Part shown: positions 1 through 6,573 of the stretch, piece by piece
Numbering within the stretch: the first letter of the stretch is position 1
Layout of the letters: each line of letters begins with the position of its first letter
Assembly: GCA_046729895.1 (NCBI GenBank)
Contig: JBKPHP010000067.1
Location: 1-19,799 of the forward strand
Source of the DNA: DASXBA01 sp046729895
Lineage (GTDB): Bacteria; Actinomycetota; Thermoleophilia; Solirubrobacterales; Thermoleophilaceae
Length of the DNA: 19,799 nucleotides
Reading direction: 5' to 3'
Translations under genes and position numbers: made by a program
Notes under the pieces: generated by a model
The model's input: only the letters and a program-made list of their open reading frames with translations
Told to the model about the DNA's origin: nothing
Database searches by the model: none

Positions 1-579
1 CCGGTCGCCGATGTTGGTCAGGTTGGGCCCGAGCGTGTTGCCGTTCTCGCCGACCTTGTGGCAGCCGAGGCAGCCGGACGCCGCCATCACCTCCTTGCCC
101 TTCTCGAACTGGGGCTTGGTCTTGAGCGCGATCTCGCTGGGGGGGCCGGCGATGGCGCCGAGCACGGTCAGGTACGTCATGGCCGCAAACGTGGCCAGGG
201 CAGCGGTCATCGCGATCGGACGCCGCAGGGGATGGCGCTCGGGCCCGCGGTCGTAGAAGGGGAGGAGGAGCAGCAGCACGAGGCAGATGGTCGGAATGCC
301 CACGGTCGCCATGAAGACCAGCGCCGGCGGCTTGACGACGCGCAGCAGCTCGAACAGGAAGAAGAAGTACCACTCCGGCCGCGGCGTGTAGGTGGTCGTG
401 GTGGGGTCGGCCTTGGGCCCGAGCTCGGCGCCGAGAACCACGGCCAGGGTGATGATGACCGCCAGCGTGACGCAGGCCATCGTCCCGTCCTTGGCGATGG
501 CATAGGGGAAGAAGGGCTTCCCCTGGTTCTTCAGGATCGAGTACTCCCGGAGGTACTGCTCCTTCTCGCGCGCGTTCAT
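1..579 (-). CDS. qcrC: Cytochrome bc complex subunit IV / cytochrome c fusion (partial, 3' end outside window)
   Basis: Membrane subunit of a menaquinol:cytochrome c reductase, combining the C-terminal half of cytochrome b with a c-type heme domain that carries electrons away from the Rieske protein. The 193 visible residues start at ATG 579, 7 nt after the cytochrome b stop. A first hydrophobic segment lies near residues 33-52. It is followed by the quinol-site signature PEWYF (residues 68-72), a second segment near 83-107 and a third near 120-145. The heme attachment motif CLGCH (bases 58-72, first Cys about residue 170) follows, and the frame is still open at base 1. The subunit IV plus cytochrome c fusion is the arrangement known from Bacillus QcrC, unlike the separate diheme QcrC of mycobacteria. 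The heme-iron Met ligand would lie beyond the window, and how many hemes the full protein carries cannot be seen. Confidence 0.93.
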   Translation of the reverse strand, partial: MNAREKEQYLREYSILKNQGKPFFPYAIAKDGTMACVTLAVIITLAVVLGAELGPKADPTTTTYTPRPEWYFFFLFELLRVVKPPALVFMATVGIPTICLVLLLLLPFYDRGPERHPLRRPIAMTAALATFAAMTYLTVLGAIAGPPSEIALKTKPQFEKGKEVMAASGCLGCHKVGENGNTLGPNLTNIGDR

Positions 580-586
580 CTCGAGC

Positions 587-1411
587 TCAGATTTCCTCTC
601 TGGAGAGGTCCTTCTTCTCGGCCTTGAGCCACGGGGGCGCGGTCGTCCCCAGCTTCGCCACGAGATAGAGGTGAGCGCCGATCAGCGCGGCGATGAGGCC
701 GGGAACCAGAAGCATGTGGATCGCGTAGAAGCGCGATATCGTCGTGCCGCCGAACTCTGCTCCGGCGCGCAGGAAGTCCGCCAGGTAGGGCCCGATGAGA
801 GGCCCCGAGGCGTTGATGTTCACGGCCACGACCGTGGCCCAGAAGGAACGCTGGTCGAATGGCAGCAGGTAGCCGGTGAGCCCCATCACCAGCGTCAGGA
901 CGAGCAGGATCACCCCGATGATCCAGTTCAGCTCGCGCGGGTACTTGTAGGCCCCGAACACGAACGTCCTGGCCATGTGGACGAAGATCAGGATGATCAT
1001 CACCGACGAGCCCCACTTGTGCATGCCGCGCACGAGCTCGCCGAGGAACACGTCGTTGGTGATGTGCGAAGCCGACTCGTAGGCGCGCGTGGGGTCGGGC
1101 TCGTAGAACATGGCCAGGAAGACTCCGGTGACCGCCTGCGACAGGAAGGCGAACAACGTGGCGGAGCCGAGCGTGTAGTACCAATTGGTGCCCTTCGGGA
1201 CCTTGCGGTAGAGGAAGGCGCGCAGGAACGGGCTCAGCCCGGTGCGCTCGTCGAGCCAGCCGACGGCGGAGGCGCCGGCCTCCGACGCCCGTTCCTTCGT
1301 GCTTGGCGGGAAGGGGAGGTGGCCGCCCTCCCCCGCGCCGTCGCGGCGGTTGTCCCGGCCCGGACGTCCGGGTGACGGCCGCAGGAACCTGGGAGGTGAT
1401 GGCATCTTCAT
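587..1411 (-). CDS. qcrB: Cytochrome b (b6-type, four-helix N-terminal part) of the bc complex
   Basis: Integral membrane subunit carrying the two b hemes that move electrons across the membrane during the Q cycle. The 274-residue protein starts at ATG 1411, which overlaps the Rieske stop as ATGA; GAGG lies 8 nt upstream. The open frame continues to 1624, but that part is antiparallel or out-of-frame Rieske sequence. The four heme ligands are present as two spaced pairs, His131/His145 and His232/His247. The loop LLPFDQRSFWATVV (about 182-195) is the usual Qo-side motif. A poorly conserved, Arg/Pro-rich cytoplasmic N-terminus of about 60 residues precedes the first helix. The protein ends before helices E-G, which are supplied by the next gene, so the cytochrome b is split as in b6/IV systems. 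Confidence 0.95.
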   Translation of the reverse strand: MKMPSPPRFLRPSPGRPGRDNRRDGAGEGGHLPFPPSTKERASEAGASAVGWLDERTGLSPFLRAFLYRKVPKGTNWYYTLGSATLFAFLSQAVTGVFLAMFYEPDPTRAYESASHITNDVFLGELVRGMHKWGSSVMIILIFVHMARTFVFGAYKYPRELNWIIGVILLVLTLVMGLTGYLLPFDQRSFWATVVAVNINASGPLIGPYLADFLRAGAEFGGTTISRFYAIHMLLVPGLIAALIGAHLYLVAKLGTTAPPWLKAEKKDLSREEI

Positions 1412-2079
1412 GTCGTGGGCCTCGCTGGGTAGAGGTACTGCCACAGACCGTCGAGGTGGTTGGACGGGTCGCGCGGGGAGAAGCGCCTGAGCTCGGAGTT
1501 CACCGAGAACCGGTCTCCGACCTCGACGTGGCCGCTGCGCACGCGCGTGTAGAAGCGGTCGAGCGGCCGCACAGGCGGGCCGCCTTCCACCTGGCCCTGA
1601 AAGCCGTACACGCCGCCGTGGCACGGGCAGACGAACTTCCCCGACGCCTGGATGTAGCGGACCGGGCAGCCCAGGTGGGCGCAGCGGGTGGAGATGGCCA
1701 CGTAGGGCTGGGGCTGCTGACCCTTGATCACCTTGTCCCGCTTCTTGTCGAAACGCCGGACGTAGACGGTGGTCTTGCCCACATCGCCGATGCTGGCCTC
1801 GATGTTGATCACGCGCGGCACGTAGCTCCCGAGGTTGAAGTCGCCCTCGGATCCCACTGGCTGCCAGCGAGTGGGCGAGGTGTCCTCGAAGATCGGTCCG
1901 AGCGCGAAGCCGAGCGCCGGCAGGCCGAACGCCGCGCTGGCGATGCCCCCGACGGCCAGCGCGGTGCCTTCCATGAACCGGCGGCGCGTGACGGTCTCGC
2001 CCTCGAAGGCGCCAGCGATGCCGCGGCCCGACGTGTAGCGGGAACTCTTGTCGGGATTCTGCGAAGGGCTGTCGGCCAC
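1408..2079 (-). CDS. qcrA: Rieske iron-sulfur protein of the cytochrome bc complex
   Basis: The 2Fe-2S subunit that takes the first electron from menaquinol and passes it to the cytochrome c domain. The 223-residue protein starts at GTG 2079. A twin-arginine signal TRRRFME (residues 31-37) precedes a hydrophobic anchor (about 38-62), as expected for a Tat-exported, N-anchored Rieske protein. Cluster ligands are visible as C133-A-H135 with C138, and C151-P-C153-H154; C138 and C153 form the usual disulfide. The stop overlaps the cytochrome b start by 4 nt (ATGA), and this is the first gene of the qcrABC-like operon. No strong Shine-Dalgarno precedes the GTG. The predicted leader is about 9 nt, so initiation may be nearly leaderless. 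Confidence 0.96.
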   Translation of the reverse strand: MADSPSQNPDKSSRYTSGRGIAGAFEGETVTRRRFMEGTALAVGGIASAAFGLPALGFALGPIFEDTSPTRWQPVGSEGDFNLGSYVPRVINIEASIGDVGKTTVYVRRFDKKRDKVIKGQQPQPYVAISTRCAHLGCPVRYIQASGKFVCPCHGGVYGFQGQVEGGPPVRPLDRFYTRVRSGHVEVGDRFSVNSELRRFSPRDPSNHLDGLWQYLYPARPTT

Positions 2080-2094
2080 GGGTGAGCGCCTAGG

Positions 2095-2124
2095 GTTTTA
2101 CCGCGCGAGCACGGCCTTTCTCAA
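2095..2124 (-). promoter_or_regulatory. Predicted sigma70-type promoter of the cytochrome bc operon
   Basis: Reading on the minus strand, TTGAGA (2124-2119, five of six matches to TTGACA) is followed after 18 nt by TAAAAC (2100-2095, four of six matches to TATAAT). Transcription would begin near 2088, about 9 nt before the GTG of the Rieske gene. This lies in the 62-nt gap after the tetrapyrrole operon. The call is by eye only. Confidence 0.45.
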
Positions 2125-2141
2125 CATGGTGGCGGGCGGCA

Positions 2142-2582
2142 CTAATGCCTCTGCGAAGCCGGCGGCAGCCTATCGCGGGCCGCCTCCCGGGCACCGGACC
2201 CACCCTCCGCCGAGAGCGCCCGGGCGGTGGCGAGCCATAGATCCTCGACCAGGTCTCCCCGTCCCTCCGCGTGCGCCCGCGCCGAGAGCGAGATCAGGTC
2301 CGACAACTCGCCGACGGCCTCGAGGTCGCCGGTCTCGGCCAGCCGCGACAGGCCCAGCGCGTACAGAGCATCGCCCGCCAGAAGGCGGAGGTCGTCGTCC
2401 ATTCGACGGAAGGCCCGCGACACGCCGTAGTGCAGGAGGTAGCCCTCGAATACCGCCTCCAGCACGAACAGCCGGCCGGGGTCCTCGACCATGTCATCAA
2501 ACCGCGGCTTGCCCGGGTCCGCCACCGCGTGGCCCGCAAGCGCGGGGTCAACAGCGCCGATCATCTCGCGCAGCACGCTCAT
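2142..2582 (-). CDS. Small helical protein of unknown function, last gene of the hem operon
   Basis: I do not recognise this family. The 146-residue soluble protein starts at ATG 2582, which overlaps the hemL stop as ATGA, so the two are translationally coupled. The longer open frame up to 2876 is out-of-frame hemL sequence. It is acidic and apparently all-helical, with no signal peptide or membrane segment. Residues 61-76 read MDDD, two residues, then LLAGDALYAL. This faintly recalls the aspartate-rich and AGD motifs of polyprenyl diphosphate synthases, but the spacing is far too short and the second DDxxD motif is missing, so I do not assign that function. Position suggests a role in tetrapyrrole synthesis or assembly, by inference only. 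It ends with TAG at 2142, 62 nt before the next gene. Confidence 0.75.
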   Translation of the reverse strand: MSVLREMIGAVDPALAGHAVADPGKPRFDDMVEDPGRLFVLEAVFEGYLLHYGVSRAFRRMDDDLRLLAGDALYALGLSRLAETGDLEAVGELSDLISLSARAHAEGRGDLVEDLWLATARALSAEGGSGAREAARDRLPPASQRH

Positions 2583-3859
2583 CGCAACTCGGAGAATGCC
2601 TCGTGGGCCGCCTCGAGCGTGCGCTCGACCTCGGCCTTTCTGTGCACGAGCGATGGGAACCAGGCCTCGAACTGTGACGGCGGGAGGTAAATGCCCTGCT
2701 CGAGCATGGCCCGGCAGAACGCCGCGTGGGCCTCGAGGTCGCAGGCCCTGGCCCCCTCGTAGTCCGCGACCGGCGTCTCGCTGAAGAACAGCGTCAGGAG
2801 CCCGGGCGCGTGCGCGATCTGCACGGGCACGGTGGCCGCATCCTCGAGCCCCCCGGCCAGCGTTGCCGCTAGCCACCCCAACCGCTCGTGAGCCTCGGCA
2901 TCGAGGAGCCTCAGGGTGGCCAGCCCGGCAGCCGTGGCCAGCGGGTTGCCCGACAATGTGCCCGCCTGGTAGACGTCACCGGCCGGGGCGACCAGCTCCA
3001 TCAGCTCGCGGGGTCCCCCGTATGCGGCAGCCGGCAGGCCGCCGCCGATGACCTTTCCGAGGATCGTGATGTCGGGGGTCACGCCCTCACGCTCCTGCGC
3101 GCCGCCCCTCCCTACCCTGAAGCCCGAGATCACTTCGTCGAAGACCAGCAGGGCGCCCGCGCCGTCGGCCTGGTCGCGCAGGAACCCGAGGAAGCCCTCG
3201 GCTGGGGGCACGAGCCCCATGTTCGCCGGGTAGGGCTCGCACAGGACGGCCGCCACCTGCCGCTCGCCCAGCGCCCGCTCCACGGCCTCCCGGTCGTTCC
3301 ACGGCACGACCAGCGTGTCGGCGGCCTGCGCCTCGGTCACTCCAGCGCTTGCGGGTACTCCGGCGGTGGCGAGCCCCGAGCCCGCGTCGGCCAGCAGGCC
3401 GTCGACGTGCCCGTGGTATGCGCCCGCGAACTTGAGCACGGCGTCACGCCCGGACACCGCGCGGGCGAGACGGACCGCGCTCATCGAAGCCTCCGTGCCG
3501 GAGGAGGTCATGCGGACCATCTCCACCCCCGGCATCCGATCGACGACCTCCGCGGCGAGCTCCACCTCGGCCTCGGTAGGCGCGCCGAAGCTCGTACCCG
3601 CCTCCGCGGCGGCGGTCACCGCCGCCACCACGTCCGGATGCGCGTGGCCGCCGATCAGCGGACCCCACGACATCACCCAGTCCACGTAGCGGTTCCCGTC
3701 CACGTCGATCAGCTCGGCACCCTCGCCACGGGCAGCGAAGATCGGATCCCGGCCGATGGCCTGCATCGAGCGGACCGGGGAGTTGACACCGCCGGGGAGA
3801 AGCTCGAGAGCGCGGCGGTGGAGCTCGGCGGAGCGCGCCGCTGGCCGGGTGAGCGCTAT
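2579..3859 (-). CDS. hemL: Glutamate-1-semialdehyde 2,1-aminomutase (probable non-canonical ATA start)
   Basis: PLP enzyme that converts glutamate-1-semialdehyde to 5-aminolevulinate, the first committed tetrapyrrole precursor of the C5 pathway. The cofactor lysine lies in the motif LGKVIGGGLP (about residue 269), and DEVISGFRVG supplies the PLP-nitrogen Asp. The first ATG (3766) would remove 31 residues, including the family-conserved PGGVNSPVR. Upstream the frame is open to an in-frame TGA near 3885 but contains no ATG, GTG or TTG. An ATA at 3859-3857 overlaps the TAG of the upstream gene as ATAG, has AGG 7 nt upstream, and gives 426 residues, the normal family length. I therefore annotate that start. 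Function is near certain; the start codon is an inference, and a sequence error is the alternative. Confidence 0.95.
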   Translation of the reverse strand: MALTRPAARSAELHRRALELLPGGVNSPVRSMQAIGRDPIFAARGEGAELIDVDGNRYVDWVMSWGPLIGGHAHPDVVAAVTAAAEAGTSFGAPTEAEVELAAEVVDRMPGVEMVRMTSSGTEASMSAVRLARAVSGRDAVLKFAGAYHGHVDGLLADAGSGLATAGVPASAGVTEAQAADTLVVPWNDREAVERALGERQVAAVLCEPYPANMGLVPPAEGFLGFLRDQADGAGALLVFDEVISGFRVGRGGAQEREGVTPDITILGKVIGGGLPAAAYGGPRELMELVAPAGDVYQAGTLSGNPLATAAGLATLRLLDAEAHERLGWLAATLAGGLEDAATVPVQIAHAPGLLTLFFSETPVADYEGARACDLEAHAAFCRAMLEQGIYLPPSQFEAWFPSLVHRKAEVERTLEAAHEAFSELR

Positions 3860-4941
3860 CGACGCACCTCGCGCGGGGAGGCGTGCTCAGCCTCCCACCG
3901 CTTGTGTTCGTCCGTGAAGTAGAGGAGGCGAATCTTCTTGAACTCTGTCGACGAGTAGAGGGTGCGCCTGTCCTCGATGCCTGTGAACTCGGCTATCGAG
4001 TCGAGGATGGCGTCGCACTCCTCCTTGGAGCGGCCGTGGGCCATCGTGAATACCGAGTACGGCCAGTCGGGGTAGGTGGGGCGCTGGTAGCAGTGGGAGA
4101 TGCCGCGAAAGCCCGCCATGCGGGGGGCGAGCTCCATGATGCGCTCCTCCGGCACCCGCCAGACGCCCATCCCGTTTGCCGAGAAGCCGGCGCGGCGGTG
4201 GTAGAGGATCGCCGCCACACGGCGCAGGGCCTTGCGCTCCCGCATCGACTCGAGGTGGTCGAGCAGGGTCCGCTGCGACAGACCGAGCTCGGCGGCGGCC
4301 TTCGCGTACGGCTCGGCCACCACCTCCATTGGACCCTGCGTCGCCCGTATGGCCGCCACGTCCAAATCGGAGAGCTCGACCGGCTCCGGGTCCTTGGGCT
4401 CCTCGGCGACGCCGGCCGCCGCGAGCGCGTCCGTGCCCGCCTCCATCTCCAGATCCATCCGGATCTTGAAGAGGCGCAGCGTCGGCAGCTGGCGGATCGA
4501 CTCCGCGCCGGTCAGCCTCTGTAGCACCTCCAGGGTGCCGTCGAGTCCGAGCCTGGAGTCGGGTTCGACAGCGACCGTGAACCAGATGTTGAAGTCGTGG
4601 TTGCGCAGGTAGTTGTGCGAGACGCCGGGATGCGAGTTGATGACCTTCGCCGCCCGCCACGGGTTCCCGGGGTCCACCTTGGCCGCGACGAGCATCGACT
4701 TGTAGCCGAGCACGCGCGTGTCGAAGATCGGCGTCAGCTCGCGGATGATGCGCTCGTCGAGCAGGCGCCGGGTGCGCCGCAGCACCTCTTCCTCGCTGAC
4801 CTCGGCCAGCCGCGCCACCCCGGCAAAGGGCCGCTCGGCGAGCGGGAAGCTGCCCTGGAGGAGGTTCAGCAGGCGCTTGTCGAGCTCGTCGAGCGGGACC
4901 GCCGCCCCTTCCTTGCGCGAGCGGACCTTTATCGAAGCCAC
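3856..4941 (-). CDS. ahbAB: Fused siroheme-decarboxylase-like protein (AhbA+AhbB / NirDL, Lrp-AsnC fold)
   Basis: This 361-residue protein has two tandem Lrp/AsnC-like units, each a winged helix plus an alpha-beta half. Unit 1 spans about 17-168, with LDELDKRLLNLLQ, ERPF and the block HNYLRNHDFNIWF (109-121). Unit 2 spans about 190-345, with the block SHCYQRPT...DWPYSVFTMAHG (282-303). These blocks mark siroheme decarboxylases (AhbA/AhbB, NirD/L/G/H), which turn siroheme into 12,18-didecarboxysiroheme for the alternative heme or heme d1 routes, rather than true amino-acid-responsive regulators. AhbA and AhbB are usually separate subunits; here they appear fused. GTG 4941 overlaps the hemB end by 13 nt and has GAAGGA 9 nt upstream. 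Context between hemB and hemL supports a tetrapyrrole role, as enzyme or heme-sensing regulator. Substrate is unproven, and database labels of 'Lrp family regulator' are likely. Confidence 0.85.
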   Translation of the reverse strand: MASIKVRSRKEGAAVPLDELDKRLLNLLQGSFPLAERPFAGVARLAEVSEEEVLRRTRRLLDERIIRELTPIFDTRVLGYKSMLVAAKVDPGNPWRAAKVINSHPGVSHNYLRNHDFNIWFTVAVEPDSRLGLDGTLEVLQRLTGAESIRQLPTLRLFKIRMDLEMEAGTDALAAAGVAEEPKDPEPVELSDLDVAAIRATQGPMEVVAEPYAKAAAELGLSQRTLLDHLESMRERKALRRVAAILYHRRAGFSANGMGVWRVPEERIMELAPRMAGFRGISHCYQRPTYPDWPYSVFTMAHGRSKEECDAILDSIAEFTGIEDRRTLYSSTEFKKIRLLYFTDEHKRWEAEHASPREVRR

Positions 4942-5903
4942 CTTGCCGCGTCCTTCGCGTGGTAGGTGATGACGATGTCGGCGCCGGCACGGCGTATCGC
5001 CGTGATGGCCTCCAGCACGATTCCCCGCTCATCGACGTGGCCCGCCGCCGCCGCCGCCTTGACCATGGCGTACTCGCCGCTGACGTTGTAGGCGGCGACG
5101 GGCATGCGAGTCGCCTCCTTGACGCGGCGGATCACGTCCAGATAGGGCAGGGCGGGCTTGACCATCACGACGTCGGCGCCCTCGTCTACGTCGAGCAACG
5201 CCTCGCGGACGGCCTCCTCGGCGTTCGCCGGGTCCATCTGGTAGCTGCGGCGGTCGCCGAACGCCGGCGCGGATTCCGCCGCCTCGCGGAAGGGACCGTA
5301 GAAGGAGGAGGCGAACTTCGCCGAGTAGGCGACTATCGGAAGGTCCTCGAACCCCTCCCCGTCCAGCCGCCCGCGCAGCGCCCCCACCCGGCCGTCCATC
5401 ATGTCGCTCGGCGCCACGGCGTCCGCGCCCGCCCCGGCGTGCGACACCGCCGTGCGCGCCAGCAGGTCCAGGGTGGCGTCGTTGTCGACGCTGCCGTCCT
5501 CCAGCACCACGCCGCAGTGACCGTGCGAGGTGTACTCGCACATGCAGACGTCCGTGATCACCACCAGCTCGGGATGCGCGTCCTTAAGCGCCCGCACCGC
5601 GAGTTGGACCACGCCCTCCTCGTCGTAGGCGCCGGAGCCCAACTCGTCCTTCTCGGCAGGAATTCCGAACAGCAGCACGGCGGGAATCCCGAGTTCGTGC
5701 GCCTCGCCTGCCTCCTCAACCGCGTGGGAGATCGACAGCCGCTCGATACCGGGCATGGCCTCGATCGGGGTCCGGCTGCCGCTCCCCAGCTCCAGGAACA
5801 TTGGATAGACGAGGTGCGAGGGGCTGATGTCTGTCTCGCGCACGAGACCGCGCAGCAGGCCCGTCTTGCGCAGCCGTCGCATCCGGGTGGCGGGGAAGGC
5901 CAT
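4929..5903 (-). CDS. hemB: Delta-aminolevulinic acid dehydratase (porphobilinogen synthase)
   Basis: Condenses two 5-aminolevulinate molecules into porphobilinogen. The 324-residue length is typical. The zinc site C120-M-C122 followed by SHGHC130 is intact, so this is a zinc-type rather than magnesium-only enzyme. The two catalytic lysines are K196 in YSAKFASSFYG and the Schiff-base K249 in VMVKPALPYLD. ATG 5903 is preceded by GAAGGG at a short 3-nt spacing. TAACCT lies just upstream on the minus strand and could be a -10 box giving a very short leader. It is the first gene of the hemB-ahbAB-hemL-unknown operon and is divergent from the ACT-domain gene, with 84 nt between the starts. Confidence 0.97.
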   Translation of the reverse strand: MAFPATRMRRLRKTGLLRGLVRETDISPSHLVYPMFLELGSGSRTPIEAMPGIERLSISHAVEEAGEAHELGIPAVLLFGIPAEKDELGSGAYDEEGVVQLAVRALKDAHPELVVITDVCMCEYTSHGHCGVVLEDGSVDNDATLDLLARTAVSHAGAGADAVAPSDMMDGRVGALRGRLDGEGFEDLPIVAYSAKFASSFYGPFREAAESAPAFGDRRSYQMDPANAEEAVREALLDVDEGADVVMVKPALPYLDVIRRVKEATRMPVAAYNVSGEYAMVKAAAAAGHVDERGIVLEAITAIRRAGADIVITYHAKDAARWLR

Positions 5904-5974
5904 GAGCCCTTCAGGTTACCTTCGCGGCCGTCCGCGCCCGACAGCCCCGATCGTGGCGTCCGGCGTCCGGCTCG

Positions 5975-5980
5975 TATCCT
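5975..5980 (+). promoter_or_regulatory. Predicted -10 element for a leaderless mRNA of the ACT-domain gene
   Basis: TATCCT is followed by exactly 7 nt and then the GTG start at 5988. That spacing would place the transcription start on or next to the start codon. No Shine-Dalgarno is present. A -35 box is not clear. Confidence 0.4.
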
Positions 5981-5987
5981 GCCGCCG

Positions 5988-6527
5988 GTGAGCAGACTCG
6001 CCCTCTCCGCCATCGGACGGGATCAACCCGGCATCGTGGCCGCTCTCACGGGCGTGCTTCTCGAGCACGGCGTGAACATCGAGGACTCGCAGGCGACCAT
6101 CCTCCGAGGTCACTTCTCGATCGTCCTCATCGTCGCCGCACCCGGGGAGCTCGACCGTGACGGCCTGCGCTCCGACCTGACCCGCGCGGGTGAGGAGATC
6201 GGGCTCGAGGCCGTCGTCCTGCAGGACGTCGATGAGGTCGACCCTCGTGCGCCCGAGCCGTCGCACCTGATCACCGTCTACGGCGTCGATCACCCCGGCA
6301 TCGTGCACAGCGCGACGCGAACGCTGGCCGCGGCCGGCGTGGACATCACCGACCTCAACACCCGGCTCGTCGAGGATGAGGGCGAGGAGCCGCTCTACGC
6401 GCTGATGATGGAGGTCTCACTGCCGCCCGGAGCCTCCGCCGGGAGCCTGGAGGCGGCATTGCAGGCGGTTGGAGAGAGCGAGGGCGTGGAGGTCACGCTC
6501 CGCGAGCTGGAGCCGGACGCGCTCTAG
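5988..6527 (+). CDS. Tandem ACT-domain protein (GcvR-like amino-acid sensor)
   Basis: The 179-residue protein is two ACT domains back to back: residues about 3-75 (LALSAIGRDQPGIVAALTGVL) and about 88-170 (HLITVYGVDHPGIVHSATRTL). ACT domains of this GcvR/PurU/SerB-N type bind small amino acids, often glycine or serine. With no catalytic domain attached, the protein is probably a regulator or allosteric partner. The 'DQPGIV' and 'DHPGIV' loops are the ligand-binding turns expected for the fold. GTG 5988 fits the start of the first strand and the -10 box 7 nt upstream; the much longer open frame back to 4959 is antisense to hemB. It is divergent from hemB, so a link to amino-acid or aminolevulinate supply is possible but unproven. 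Confidence 0.85.
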   Translation: MSRLALSAIGRDQPGIVAALTGVLLEHGVNIEDSQATILRGHFSIVLIVAAPGELDRDGLRSDLTRAGEEIGLEAVVLQDVDEVDPRAPEPSHLITVYGVDHPGIVHSATRTLAAAGVDITDLNTRLVEDEGEEPLYALMMEVSLPPGASAGSLEAALQAVGESEGVEVTLRELEPDAL

Positions 6528-6573
6528 CCGCCGGCGCGCGGCGCACTGCTTTCGTCGCCACCTTAGGGTTGGT
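6528..6573. terminator. Convergent intergenic gap, possible weak bidirectional terminator
   Basis: The 46 nt between the ACT gene and the exporter permease contain GCCGC (6528-6532) and GCGGC (6538-6542), which can form a short GC stem right after the TAG. There is no T-tract on either side, so intrinsic termination is doubtful. Confidence 0.2.

Noticed and set aside
1412..1624. N-terminal extension of cytochrome b
   Set aside because: It overlaps the Rieske gene out of frame, whereas ATG 1411 forms a clean ATGA junction with GAGG upstream.
4959..5987. Long upstream extension of the ACT-domain frame
   Set aside because: It is antisense to hemB, with no family similarity; the ACT domains begin right after GTG 5988.
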